Assembly (NCBI GenBank): GCA_028571685.1
Contig: CM053146.1
Span: 22,975,431 to 23,039,430, forward strand
From: Heterohyrax brucei
Lineage: Eukaryota; Chordata; Mammalia; Hyracoidea; Procaviidae
DNA length: 64,000 nucleotides
Direction of reading: 5' to 3'
This document shows, one piece after another, positions 32,546 through 43,949 of this stretch. Both the position numbers and the translations under genes were made by a program. The notes under the pieces are model-generated. The model worked only from the letters and a program-made list of their open reading frames with translations, was not told the DNA's origin and made no database searches. The first letter of the stretch is position 1, and each line of letters starts with the position of its first letter.

Positions 32546-34003
32546 ACATGTGGGATTCTATCAAGAGGAATAAGCTCTGATTAAGGGGAATTCCTGAACA
32601 GGGAGGGATACCTGAAAACAGAGAGTATTGTTGCTGAGCTGCTGACAAAAAACTTCCCTGAAATTATGACAGAGAACATAGATATAGGTGTATCTAACGC
32701 CACAAAAAGTAGACCCTAAAAGAAAGACACCAAGCCATATTATAACCAAGCTTAACAAAATGATAGATAAGCAGAAACTCTTCAAGACAGCAAGACTCTA
32801 AGCAAAGTTAACATTCAGAGAAGAGCCCTGAAGGCTTCTGTCTGACTTCTCGGCAGAAATGATGCTGGCAAGCAGGCCGTGGGAAAACACATCCAAAGTT
32901 TTGAAGGAGAAAAACTTCTAGTCACGAATCACGTATACTACAAAACTGTCTTTCCAATATGAAGATGAAATTAAGACATTCACAGATAAACAGAAACTTA
33001 GAGACTTTGTAAAACCCAAACCAAAGCTTCAAGAAAAGCTGAAAGCAGCTCTTTGCTTAGGAAAACAAAACAATTAGCTTTATATTTAAGGAGGTAGTGC
33101 AGGACACAACATCCAGAAACTTTTCTGGTTAAGGAAGTCACAAAACTTAATTAAAGCTATAATATTAAAAAAAGGGATCCAGTGATCATATCATGAAATC
33201 TATGATACATCACATTAAAAAGAGGGATATACTACACTAGTTATAGATGGGGAGAAAGCTAATAAGATATGTAGAAATTAAAATTGGGTTAAAACTTAGA
33301 TTATTAAGGGGGATCATAAGGGTAGCCCCAAAGCACAGTAAAAATGTAGCTTATCAAAACAAGAAACGTAACACAGGAGCCCCAACAAACATAAAATTAG
33401 CCACAAAGAGAGTGCAAAACCAATCCATAAATAAGAATGACCCAGAACAGAATATTAAGAGCAAAAGAGAAAACAGTCACACAAAAATAAATGCGTCAAT
33501 ATGACAGCACTAAACACATACCTATCAATAATTACACTAAACGTAAATGGACTGAATGTTCCAATAAAGAGACAAGAAGTGCCATCTTGGATCAAAAGAC
33601 ATGACCCCTCACCTTAGACTTAAAGATATGAACAAACTGAAAATTAAAGGATGGAATAATATATACCAAGCTAACAATATGCAAAGAAGATCAGGTATGG
33701 CAATACTAGTCTCAGATAAAATAGATTTTACTCTAAAATCCACCGTAGTGGACAAGGATGGTCACTATTTATTGCTGAAAAGTTCAATACACACACAGGA
33801 CTTAACAATATTAAATATTTATGCACCCAATACTAGAGCATGTAAATACATTGAATGAACACTGATCACATTAAAAAGAGGTAGATCACTTCACAATAAT
33901 GGTTGGAGGCTTCAACACTCCACATCAGTAATGGATAGATCTCCTGGAAAAAGTCTCAGTAAAGAAACAGAGGATCTTATTGCAATTATTAATCAACTAG
34001 ACC

Positions 34004-34051
34004 CTAGGGTCACCATGAGTCGGATCCAACTCAACGGCACTTGGCCTTGGC
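34004..34051 (+). repeat. 48-nt AfroSINE-tail insertion with AGACC duplication
   Basis: CTAGGGTCACCATGAGTCGG followed by ATCCAACTCAACGGCACTTG and GCC. It splits L1 ORF2 sequence; AGACC occurs at 33999-34003 and again at 34052-34056. Removing the insert plus one AGACC restores the expected ACTAGACCTCATTGA. Confidence 0.8.
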
Positions 34052-35048
34052 AGACCTCATTGATATATACAGAACTTTTTATCCATCAGCAGATAACTAC
34101 ACCTTCTTCTTCAGTGCATATGCAACGTGCACGTGTTCAGACATAAAGAAAAGCTCAACAGAATCCAAATGATTGAATTACTGCAAAGCATCTTCTCAAA
34201 CCATAAAGCCACAAAAGTCGAAATCAATAGCAGAAAAACCATAAATAGAAATTGGAGCTCATGAAAACTGAACAACACCTTCCTCAAAAAGCTGTTGATT
34301 AGAGAAGAAGTCAAGGATAAAATAAAGAAATTTATGGATTCCAATGACAATGAAAACACTACCTACTAGAAAGTATGGGATATAACTAAAGAAGTACTCA
34401 GAGGTCAATTTATCTCTATGAATGCACACATCCAGAAGGAATAAAGGACCCAAACCAAAGAATTAACCCTACAGTATGAACAAATAGAAAGAGAGAAACA
34501 GAGGAACCCCTCAGACACGAGAAGAAAACAGATCATAAAGAATAGAGCAGAACTAAATGAATTAGAGAATAGACTAACAATTGAAAAAATTGATAAGACC
34601 AAAAGTTGTTTTTTTGAAAAGATCAACAAAATTGACAAACCACTGGCAAAACTTACTAAAGAAAAACAGGAGAGGAAACAAATAACTGGAATAAGAAGTG
34701 AGATGGAAGATGTCACAACAGATCCAAAAGAACCAAAAAGTACCATAACAGAATACTATGAAAGACTGTAGTCTAACAGATTTGAAAACACAGAGGAAAT
34801 GGACAGTTTTCTAGATTCATATCACCTACCAAAATTATCACAAGGAGAAGTACAACAGATTAACAAACCCCTCAGAAAGGAAGAGATTGAAAATATCATA
34901 AAAAATTACCAAGCAAAACCAGCCCTGGCCCAGATGGCTACACCTCAGGATTCTACCAAGCTTTACAGAAGAGGTAACTTCATTACTACTGAGACTATTT
35001 CACAGCATAGAAAGGGATGGAATACTCCCAAATTCGTCCTATGAAGCC

Positions 35049-35558
35049 GTGGGCAACATTGCCGAGCTTAGGACATGCATCGTGGCCTGGGTGCAGGGCT
35101 TGTGACCTTGCGAATGTGTGAATGAATAACAGGTGCAAACAGCTGAAGTACATGACATCAGACCCTCACAAACATGGGTCTGGCCAGCTGAATGTGATCT
35201 TTGTACCTGCACCCAGGCCTGCATGCTTTCCTCCTTGAAAGGAGAATTCACCTGAGGAAGTGGCCTTTGTTATACTGCTTAGATAGAAGACACAAATTTG
35301 GCTTGGGAGAAAATTCCCTAAAACCCTATTTAACTCAATACCTGCTTTCTGGCACATATATATACTCTGTCTGCTAAATAAATAGGAGCCTTTTAATGCC
35401 CAAATCAGAGTCTAGGGCATTAGACATACCAGCTCTCCTCCTCAGCACCAGTGTCTTCTGTGTGGCATTCTTTATGGGCACCGATCAGCAGCCGGCAATA
35501 TAGTCCCAGGGAGCCCAACTGATCAGCCGCAGACAATACAGACCCACTGGACTCAACA
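35049..35558 (+). mobile_element. Solo retroviral-type LTR, 510 bp, with 6-bp target duplication
   Basis: Starts GTGGGCAACATTGCC and ends GGACTCAACA. GAAGCC lies on both sides (35043-35048 and 35559-35564), and the L1 ORF2 sequence is continuous without it. Inside are a TATA-like ATATATATACTC (35355-35366) and a polyadenylation signal AATAAA (near 35379), in sense order. A leading T of the TG end seems lost. A 6-bp duplication suits ERVK-like or some ERV1 integrases; I do not recognise the family. Confidence 0.8.
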
Positions 35559-36923
35559 GAAGCCAGCATAACCTTGATACCAAAGGCAGGGCAAGATCCC
35601 ATGAAAAAGGAGAACTACAGACCAGTATCGTTCATGAACCTAGAAGCAAAAATCTTCAACAAAATCTTTGCCAATAGAATTCAACAACATATCAAAAAAA
35701 TAATTCCTCCTGACCAAGTTAGATTCATACCAGGAATGCAAGGCTGCCTCAACATCAGCAAAACAATTGATGTAATCAATCACATAAATAATACAAAAGA
35801 TATGAGTGACCGAATTTTGTCAACTGATGCAGAAAAAGGCACTGGACAAAGTCCAACACAGATTCATGCTAAAAAAAAACTCTCAGCAAAGTAAGAATAG
35901 AGTGGAAATTCGCAAATGCAATAAGGACCATCTGCTCAAAACCAAGCAGCTACATCATCCTGAATGGAAAGATTCTGAAAGAATTCCCCTTGACAACAGG
36001 AGCTAGACAAGGATGCCCACTCTCACCTCTCCTACTCAACACTGTAGCAGAAGTTGTGGCCAGAGTAATTGGACAATACAAACACATAAAGACATCTGCA
36101 TCAGCAAAGAAGAAGTAAAAATCTCTCTATTTGCAGATGATATGATTATATACACAGAGAATCCTAAAGAATCCATAAGTAAATTACTCAAACTAATAGA
36201 AGAGTTCAGCAAAGTCTCAGGATACAAGGCAAACATAAATCAGTAGGATTCCTTTATACTAACAAAGAGATCATTAAACAAGAAATCACCAAATGAATAC
36301 CATTTACTATAGCCCCCAAGAGGATACAATATCTAGGAATAAATCTAACTAGAGAAATAAGAGACCTATAGAAAGAGAACTACAAGACCTTACTGCAAGA
36401 AACCAAGAGAGACTTACATAAATGGAGAAACCTACTCTGCTCATGGATAGGAAGGCTTAACATTGTGACAATGTCTATTTTACCCAAAGAAATCTACATA
36501 TACAATGTAATCCCAGTAAAAAATTCATGTCATTTTTTTAAATGAGATGGAGAAACAAATCACCAACTTTGTTTCAAAATGGAAGAAAACCCAGATAAGT
36601 AAAGCACTGCTGAAGAAGAAGAACACACTCGGAGGCCTTTCACTACCCAACTTTAGAACCTAATACACTGCCACAGTAGTCAAAACAGCGTGGTACTGAT
36701 ACAGAAAGAGGCATATAGACGAATGAAACAGAATTGAGGCCCCAGAGATGCCACCATCCTCCTATGAACAGCTGATATTCTACAAGAGCCCTAAGATTGT
36801 AAACTGGGGTAAAAAAAAAAAATCTCTTTACCAAACGATGCTGGCAAAATTGGATACCCACCTGTAGATATTGAAACAAGACCCATATTTCACACCTTAC
36901 AAAAAAATCAACTCAAACTGGAT

Positions 36924-36949
36924 GCCAAGCTAGCCAAGTGCCATCGAGT
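36924..36949 (-). repeat. 26-nt AfroSINE-tail insertion with GGAT duplication
   Basis: The bases GCCAAGCTAGCCAAGTGCCA plus TCGAGT are the reverse-complement SINE 3' end. GGAT is at 36920-36923 and 36950-36953; without the insert the L1 reads ACTCAAACTGGATCAAACC. Confidence 0.7.
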
Positions 36950-37784
36950 GGATCAAACCTAAAACAATAAAGATCATGTAAGAAAAAATAGAATCAATAA
37001 TGGAAGTCTTAATACACAACTTAGACAGACTTCAAAATATCACAAAGTGCTATCAACAGAAAATAGATAAATGGGAAGTACTAAGAATCAAACACTTTTG
37101 CAGATCCAAAGACTTTATCAAAAGAATTAAAAGACCACTTACAGAATGGGAAAAAATATTTGGCAGCTATACGCCAGACCGACATCTGATCTCCATAATC
37201 TACAAGGTACTGCAAAATAGCAACAAGAAAAGGATGAATAACCCAGCTAAGTGTTGGGCCATGGAGAGGGACAGACACTTTTCTAAAGAGGATATCCAGG
37301 CAGCCAAAAGATACATGTGGAAATGCTCATGACCATTAGCTATTAAAGAAATTCAAATCAGAATGATGATGAAATACTCTCTCACCACAACAAGGTTGGC
37401 CATGATCCAAGAAACACAAAACAAAAAATGCTCGGGAGGCTGTGGAGAGATGGGAACTCTCCTACACTGCCTACACTGCTGGTGGGATTTCAAAATGGTA
37501 CAGCCTCTTTGGAAAGCAATCTGGCGCTTCCTTGAAAAGCTGGAGACAGGTACACCATTTGACCCAGTACTACCACTGCTCAGAATGTACCCACAGAAGT
37601 AACGACAGTCACGTGCACAGATACATGAACACAAATGTTTATTGCAGCACCGTCCACAATAGTAAAAAGATGGAATCAACCCAGATGACCAACAACAGAT
37701 GAATGGATAAATAAAATATGGTATATATACTCAGTGGAATACTAGGCAATAGCAAAGAACAATGATGTGCTGTTACATCATGAT

Positions 37785-38300
37785 AAAGAACAAGGATGTT
37801 ACCTTGAAGACTAAAATGCACCTGACCCAAGCCATGGTATTTTCAATCACATCATATGTCTGTGACAGCCAAACCACGAACAAAGAAGACAGAAGAATTG
37901 ATGCCTTTGAATTGTGGTGTTGGAGAAGAATGTTGAATGTATGATGGACAGCCTGAAGAATTAACAGATCTGTTCTGGAAGAAGTACAACCAGAGTGCTC
38001 CTTGTAAGCAAAGATGACAAGTAAGCAAAGATGGCAAGACTGTGTCTTACATACTTTGGACATGTTGTCAGGAAAGATCAGTCCCTGGAGAAGGACCTCA
38101 TGCTTGGCAGAGTGGAGAGTCAGAGAGAAAGAGGAAGACCCTTGATGAGAAGGATTGACACAATGAATGCAACAGTGGGCGTAAGCATGCAAACAATTGT
38201 GGACATGGCGCAAGACTGGGCAGTGTTTCATTCTGTTGTTTGTAGGGTAACTGTGAGTTGGAACTGACTTGATGGCACCTAAGAGCAATAACAACATCTC
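37785..38300 (+). mobile_element. RTE LINE 3' end inserted in L1
   Basis: AAGATGACAAGTAAGCAAAG, GTGTCTTACATACTTTGGAC, ATGTTGTCAGGAAAGATCAG, GAGAAGGATTGACACAATGA and the terminus TTGGAACTGACTTGATGGCA, CCTAAGAGCAATAACAAC. The L1 resumes with ACCTGGTTTCAATTGGAAGA right after. The RTE is thus younger than this L1. Confidence 0.85.
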
Positions 38301-39378
38301 ACAACCTGGTTTCAATTGGAAGACATCATGTTGAGTGAAATTAGTCAGTGGCACAAGGACAAAAATTGTATGAGACCCCTACCATAAGGATTTAAAAACA
38401 GAGTCATGTATGTAAGAAAAGACTCTTTGATGGCTACAAAGGAGGGGAGGGAGGGAGAGAAGGAGAAAGTTGGTGATAGATTAGACAGCTGATAGAAATT
38501 TGGTTGGGTGAAATCAGTGACAGCACACATTAAAAAGAAGACGAATTTAACTGGATTTCAACATAACCTGAATACTCTTCCAATCTTAATGAAATATTGC
38601 AAGGATAGAGGAGCAGAGGTGGAAGTCTGGGGACCATGCTTTCAGGGGATATTGAGGCAAATTGGCATAACTAACCTATTGCTAAGAGAATCTTCTGCAC
38701 CCCATATTGGTGAGTGGAGCCTGGGTCTTAAAAGCTAGGAAGCTGCCATCTGAGGTATGCGAAATGCCAACGATTCAACTGGAGCAGATGATCACCGAGG
38801 ACAACAACATTAGGGAAAAAGAACACAGAAAGACCCAGGTGAATGGGTGACTATATCAACATCTGACCAGAAGAACCAGACAGTGCCCAACCACCACCAA
38901 TGACAGCTGTGATGGGGCTCCCAATGTTGAGTCCCAGTGGCTACACAAGAAAAAAAGGGATACACCTTAAGAACTCCACTAAAAGGCCACAGTTGATGGT
39001 CTGAAGACCTGGGAGTTCCCCTGGAAGCATGTCACCTACACCTGAAGCCCCCTGACCATAAATCACTACTGTGGTCAACTCTTTGGATAGGTATGGATTG
39101 GACTTGAGAACGCAAAGTGACCATATCATGTGTGCAATTTATGGTTCTATGCATTTATAGGATGTCATCCTACTGTCCTCTTACTAGAGGGGAGTGGAGT
39201 GGATGGAGAGAAGGGAGAAGACAGGCAATTGTTAAGAGTATATGACATGTATGGAATGGAAAAAGAGTGTGCTGTCACCGGGAAAGGAGAGCAGAGGGAG
39301 CTTCAGATAGATGGGCCTGCAAATTTGAATTGTAGTGTGAACTTTCACTCAATTACAATAACAAAAAGAAAAAAAAAA

Positions 39379-39443
39379 AGATTGGCTCAAGATACAATCT
39401 GATCTTGTAGACTCTGTCCGGACTCATTAACACAACTACCTAT
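39379..39443 (-). mobile_element. Right LTR of the MaLR-like provirus, second part
   Basis: GATTGGCTCAAGATACAATC, TGATCTTGTAGACTCTGTCC and GGACTCATTAACACAACTAC continue exactly where the LTR at 26405-26699 broke off, as judged from the left LTR (24720-24790) and the LTR at 47490-47570. It breaks again at about 39444 against another L1. Confidence 0.75.
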
Positions 39444-42270
39444 CTATGTTTTTTCTGCTATTGATTTTGACTTTTATGGCTTTATGATCTGAGATGTTTT
39501 GTATTAATTCAGTGGTATGGATTTTGTTGAAAATTACTTTATGTCCTAAGACATGGTCTGTTCTGGAGAATGTTCCATGTGCACTGGAGAGGAAGGTATA
39601 GTTGTCCACTGATGGACAGAAAGTTCTGTGTATGTTGATGAGGTCTAGTTGGTTAATTGTGGCAATAAGGTCTTCTGTGTCTTTACTGAGCTTTTTTCTA
39701 GATGATCTGTCCACTATTGAGAGTAGAGTACTGAAGTCTCCTACTATTATTGTGGAGTGATCTATCTCCTTTTTGAGTGTAGACAGTGTTTCTTTGACGT
39801 ATTTAGGTGTTCTAGTATTAAGGTGCATATTTAATATTGTTAAGTCCTACTTGTGCATTGAATCTTTCAGCAATAAATAGTGTCTGTCCTTGTCCATTAT
39901 GGTGGATTTTACATTAAAATCAATTTTATCTGAGATTAGAATCGCTGCATCTGCTCTTCTGTGTTCACTGTTAGCTTGATATATATTCTTCTACCCTTTA
40001 ATTTTCAGCTGGTTCCTATCTGTAAATCCGAGGTGAGTTTCTTGTAGGCGACATGAAGGTGGGTCATGTCTTTTGATCCAAAATGTCACTCAATGTCTCT
40101 TTACTGAAGCATTGATTCCATTCACATTTAATGTAATTATTGATAGGTGTGTGTTCAGTGCTGCCATTGCGATATGTTTATCTTTGTGTTGATGTTTTCT
40201 CTGTTGTTCTTTTTCATTTTTTCTGTGACCTTTTTTGTGAGTTGATTTTGCACTTTTTCAGGATTGGTTTTGTGGTTGTTCAGACTCCTGCAATACATTT
40301 CCTGATATGGTACGTTGCTTTATTGTGCTTTACTGCTGCCCCTATGACCCCCCTTAATAAACTATACATAAACCCAATTTTGATTGCTACCAGTCTTGTC
40401 AACTTCCTCTACACCTGGAAAGACTATAACAACCGTAGTACATCATTATGATGATATCATAGTTTAAATTATATGATCACTAGATTATTTCTTTCACTAT
40501 TATAGCTTTGATTATGTTTGGAGCCTTCCTTAACTGAGTAGAATCCTGGGTCATGTGTCCTTCTAAAATAAAAAGTTAGTGGTTCTGTTCTTCCAAGCCA
40601 AGAGATTCTTTCACTATTTATTGTAGCTTTAGTTTGGTTTTTATAAAGTCTCTGAGTTTCTGTTTATCTGCAAATGTCTTAATTTCATTTTCAGATTTGA
40701 AAGATACTTTTGCAGGATGTGTTACTCTTGAATAGAAGTTCTTCCCCTTCAAGCCTTTGAATGTGTCATGCCACTGTCTCTGTGCCAGCATTGTTTCTGC
40801 TGAGAAAGTCAATGAAAGCCTTTAGGATTTCCCTCTGAATATTAGCTTTGCTTTGAGTCTTGCTGCCTTTAAGAGTTTCTGCTTATGCTTCATTTTGTTG
40901 AACTTGATAATAATATGTTTTGGAGTCTTTCTATTGAGATCTATATTGAGTGGTGTTTGATGCATATCTTGGATATCTATATTCTCTTCTTTAATAATTT
41001 CTGGGAAGTTTTCTGTCAGCAGCTCAGCAACAATACTCTCTGTGTTCTCCGGTGTCTTGCCTTGTTCAGGAACTCCAATTAATTGTAGATTGTTCTTCTT
41101 AATAGAGTCCCACACGCTTCTTAATGCTTCTTCATTTTTCTTGTTTCTTTTTTCTGATTTCTCCTCATGGAAGCTAGAGTTAGTAGCTCTGCCTTCCAAA
41201 TCAGAAATTCTCTTTTCCATTTGTTCCATTATGTTTCTTGGCTTTGAACTGAAGTTTCTTTGTCTTTGATTTTGTTCTTGATCTGTTGGATTTCAGAGTA
41301 CTGATGTTCCATCAGATCAAACAACTTGCTTAATTTTTCATTTGGTCTGCTGCATTTTGTGTAAAGTCTAGGAGAGCTCTCTATATAATCGTTCTGTATT
41401 CACCTTCCGATAGTTTCAGAAAAGCTTCTTCGTCTGGGAAGTTCTGAGGTGGTTTCTTTGGGGGGCCTTCTGATGCCATGGGTGATTTCTGCATTACCAT
41501 TTTCTCCAACATTTGCTGCTTGTGGGGCTTCGTGTGGGTCAATAGAGGCTGGGAGACATGCTGTGAAGATGGACCACAGTTGTTTCTCTAGGCCATCTTA
41601 AAATGAGAAGTAAAAAGTATTTGACAACTTCCAAGACAGTTAGTTTTCAGGTGTATACGTCCCTCTTCCCAGTTGGCAAAGTAAGCACCTCTATATTGAA
41701 CCCCAGATGTTATAAACTAGCTCAAAATACAGAAAAGCTACTGGCCTGCTGGCCTCTGCTGTCAGACCCCAGCTGTAGGTGATACTGTGTAGAATTCTGC
41801 TTTTCTGCTGGAAAAGTGATCTCTTCTGGGTAGGCACTGCCTCCCAGCCCAGGAATTAGGTCCAGCTGAGGCTCCCATATGGATGGCTCCGCCTCCAGGT
41901 AAAACAAGATGGTGTCCTGCACAAGCTCGCCAGCTAGCTGGGACCAGGCTCCTGGCATAAAGAGAAGCCAAGAGTGCTGAAATGCCCAGAGTCCACAGCC
42001 TCCACCACTAGTCCCCAGCCCCAGGTGACACTGTGCAAAACACCACCTTCCTGCTGGGAAAACACTCTCCCCCTGACCGGTGCCACCTCCCAGCCTAAGA
42101 ACCAAGTCTGGCCAGGGCCTCTGCCAGGGCTTCTCTGTTTCCCAGTGGATCAAGATGGCATACTGCACAATTGCATCTGTACAGCTACCACATGGCAGAG
42201 GCAGAAAGATAGGCCAGAGGAGCCAAGGTCTATAGAGTCCAAAGCCAGACTTGAGTCCAAAGCACATAAT
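39444..42270 (-). mobile_element. L1 5' half: ORF2 start, spacer, ORF1, 5'UTR
   Basis: Minus-strand L1. 39828-39436 encodes the endonuclease start (I-I-V-G-D-F-S-T-L-L; N-Q-L-D-L-I-N-I-H-R-T-F-C-P). The inter-ORF region is 40136-40617, ORF1 40618-41479, and 41480-42270 is a GC-rich 5'UTR with two related units about 245 bases apart (GTAGGTGATACTGTG near 41775; CCAGGTGACACTGTG near 42021). The right edge abuts a plus-strand L1 3' end at 42271, so both could be one inversion-type insertion. Confidence 0.85.
40618..41479 (-). pseudogene. L1 ORF1, frameshifted
   Basis: Starts at ATG 41479 (M-A-S-E-G-P-P-K-K) and ends at a stop near 40618 (K-Q-K-L-R-D-F-I-K). An intact middle frame at 41229-40822 has the coiled-coil end (M-E-Q-M-E-K-R-I-S-D-L-E) and the RRM start N-L-Q-L-I-G-V-P-E; the C-terminal part (F-S-A-E-T-M-L-A-Q-R-Q-W-H) is in another frame at 40812-40618. 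Nonsense changes lie near the N-terminus. RNA-binding chaperone of L1, dead here. Confidence 0.85.
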
Positions 42271-42945
42271 TGAATGCTACTCAGTAATAAAGAATAAAGA
42301 TGAATCTGCAAAGCATCTCACATGGATGAAGCTGTAGGGAATTATGCTAAGTGGAGTAAGTCAATCACAAAAAGATAAATATTGCATGAGACCCATGCTA
42401 TAAAAACTCATGAAAGATGTATGCACAGAAAGAAATAATCTTTGATGGTTATGGGGATGGCAGAAAAACATTACGTAGATGATAGATACATGAAAACTGT
42501 GGTGAAGGGTAAGACAGTACACAGTACTGGAGAGGCCAGCATGACTCATCCAAGGCAAGGTCATGGAAACTCCATGGACACATCCAAACTCCCTGAGGGA
42601 CTGAATTACTGGGCTGAGGGCTGTGGGGACCATGGTCTCAAGGAATGTCTGCATTCTACTTTGGTGAGCAGTGTCCATTATCTTAAAAGTTTCTAAATGA
42701 CCATCTAAGATATAACACTGATCTCACCCCATCTGGAGTAAGAGAGATGGAAGAAAACCCAGAATGTGGAGGAAGGATATATCCAAAGGGCTAATGGAAC
42801 ATGACTGCCACAGCCTCTACCAGACTGAGTTCAACACAGCTAGACTGTGCCCAGCTATCTCCACTGTCAGCTCTGGAAAGAAACACAGTGGAGGGTCCCA
42901 AACGGAGGTATAGGAGAATGTAGAACAAAATTCTAACTCACACGC

Positions 42946-42981
<36 letters not shown>

Positions 42982-43331
42982 AGACTTACAGGCCTGACAC
43001 AGACTGGAGAAATCCCAGGAATGTGGCTTCCAGATACCTGTTTATCTCAGTAATGGAGTCACACCTGAGATTCATCCTTCAATCAGAGATTAGACAGGCC
43101 CATAAAACAAAAAGAAGCTAAAGGGTCACCCAGGTGAAGAGCAAGTGCTGGAAGGCAGGAGGGTTCAGAAAAGATGATAATAGGGAACCCAAGTTTGAGA
43201 AGGGGAGAGGGTTGACATGTTGTGGGGTTGGTAACCAAAGTCACAAAAAATGTCTGTACTAATTGTTAAATGAGAACCTAGTTTGTTTTGTAAACCTTCA
43301 TCTAAAGTACAATTAAAAAAAGAAAAGAAAA
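42271..43331 (+). mobile_element. L1 3' end (ORF2 tail and 3'UTR)
   Basis: TTGAATGCTACTCAGTAATA, GATGAAGCTGTAGGGAATTA, AAAGATAAATATTGCATGAG begin the ORF2/3'UTR junction. The 3'UTR runs through an internal 39-base A run (42950-42979 region) and ends AAGTACAATTAAAAAAAGAA at 43331. Two 3'UTR types occur in the window; this one resembles 14795-15200. Confidence 0.85.
42941..42980. repeat. Long poly(A) tract
   Basis: Nearly forty consecutive A residues inside the L1 3'UTR, not at its end. Likely an expanded mononucleotide microsatellite. Confidence 0.9.
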
Positions 43332-43949
43332 ATTACTGAGGATTCCTACGGTCAGCTACAGGAGGAGGTCCATTCAGGTGGGAGGGCAACACCAAGAGTA
43401 CCGCACTGAGTGACAGCAACTCTAACGATGCTACTTCCAGTGCCTTTATTTGCTAGGGTCCCAAACTATTTCAGTTTGTGAGCCACCCACCTGATCACCA
43501 AGAATCCCCGAGCAACCATATTCCAGCTTAAAACTGAGGAAATCTTATCAATGCATGATCCAAAAATCAGCAATACAAAAACAAGTATTCAAAACATACA
43601 AAACTCCACAGCAATTAGGCAAGCCCAGCCCTCATGGCTGTTCTGGATTCTTCTACCCTTTCTCATTCTCTTTTTAGCTGTTTGATTGGTTATTCATCTG
43701 AGTTTGCCAGGAGCAACCAACATCGGAGAATATTTTATGTACCAACCTTCAGTTGGAAAGCAAATTTTCTCTGTGAATTTTCACATAAAGCACAACAGAA
43801 TATATATACATAAAAATTCTGTGATGGGCTACATTTTCTTGGTCAGCGACAAATGACAGTGGTTCTCTGTTCCCAAGCCTACCTCAGTTCTTAGTACTTA
43901 GTGAAGCTCAGTAATTTCTAATTGATTTTTAAAAGTGAGGTAATCAACA
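43332..43949. other. Flank, nothing recognised
   Basis: No frame of interest and no repeat family recognised. I checked for the missing remainder of the MaLR LTR after the L1 tail and did not find it. Confidence 0.4.

Larger units (their letters stand above)
32546..39378 (+). mobile_element. L1, nearly full ORF1-ORF2-3'UTR, multiply interrupted
   Basis: Begins inside ORF1 (R-N-M-W-D-S-I-K-R-N-K at 32540-32580; ORF1 remnant to about 33080), then the inter-ORF spacer, then ORF2 from about 33500: endonuclease (T-I-L-N-I-Y-A-P-N frame near 33800), RT ([15 protein letters not shown] near 35585; a frame with F-A-D-D-M-I-I-Y at 36130-36155 retains the catalytic FADD box), C-terminal region and 3'UTR, ending in an A-rich tail at 39361-39378. 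Many stops and frameshifts. Interruptions: SINE tail 34004-34051, solo LTR 35049-35558, SINE tail 36924-36949, RTE 37785-38300. Confidence 0.9.

Noticed and set aside
34799..36246. Reverse transcriptase frames as a host or defence RT
   Set aside because: They match L1 ORF2 in order with the flanking endonuclease and 3'UTR, and are broken by stops and a solo LTR.
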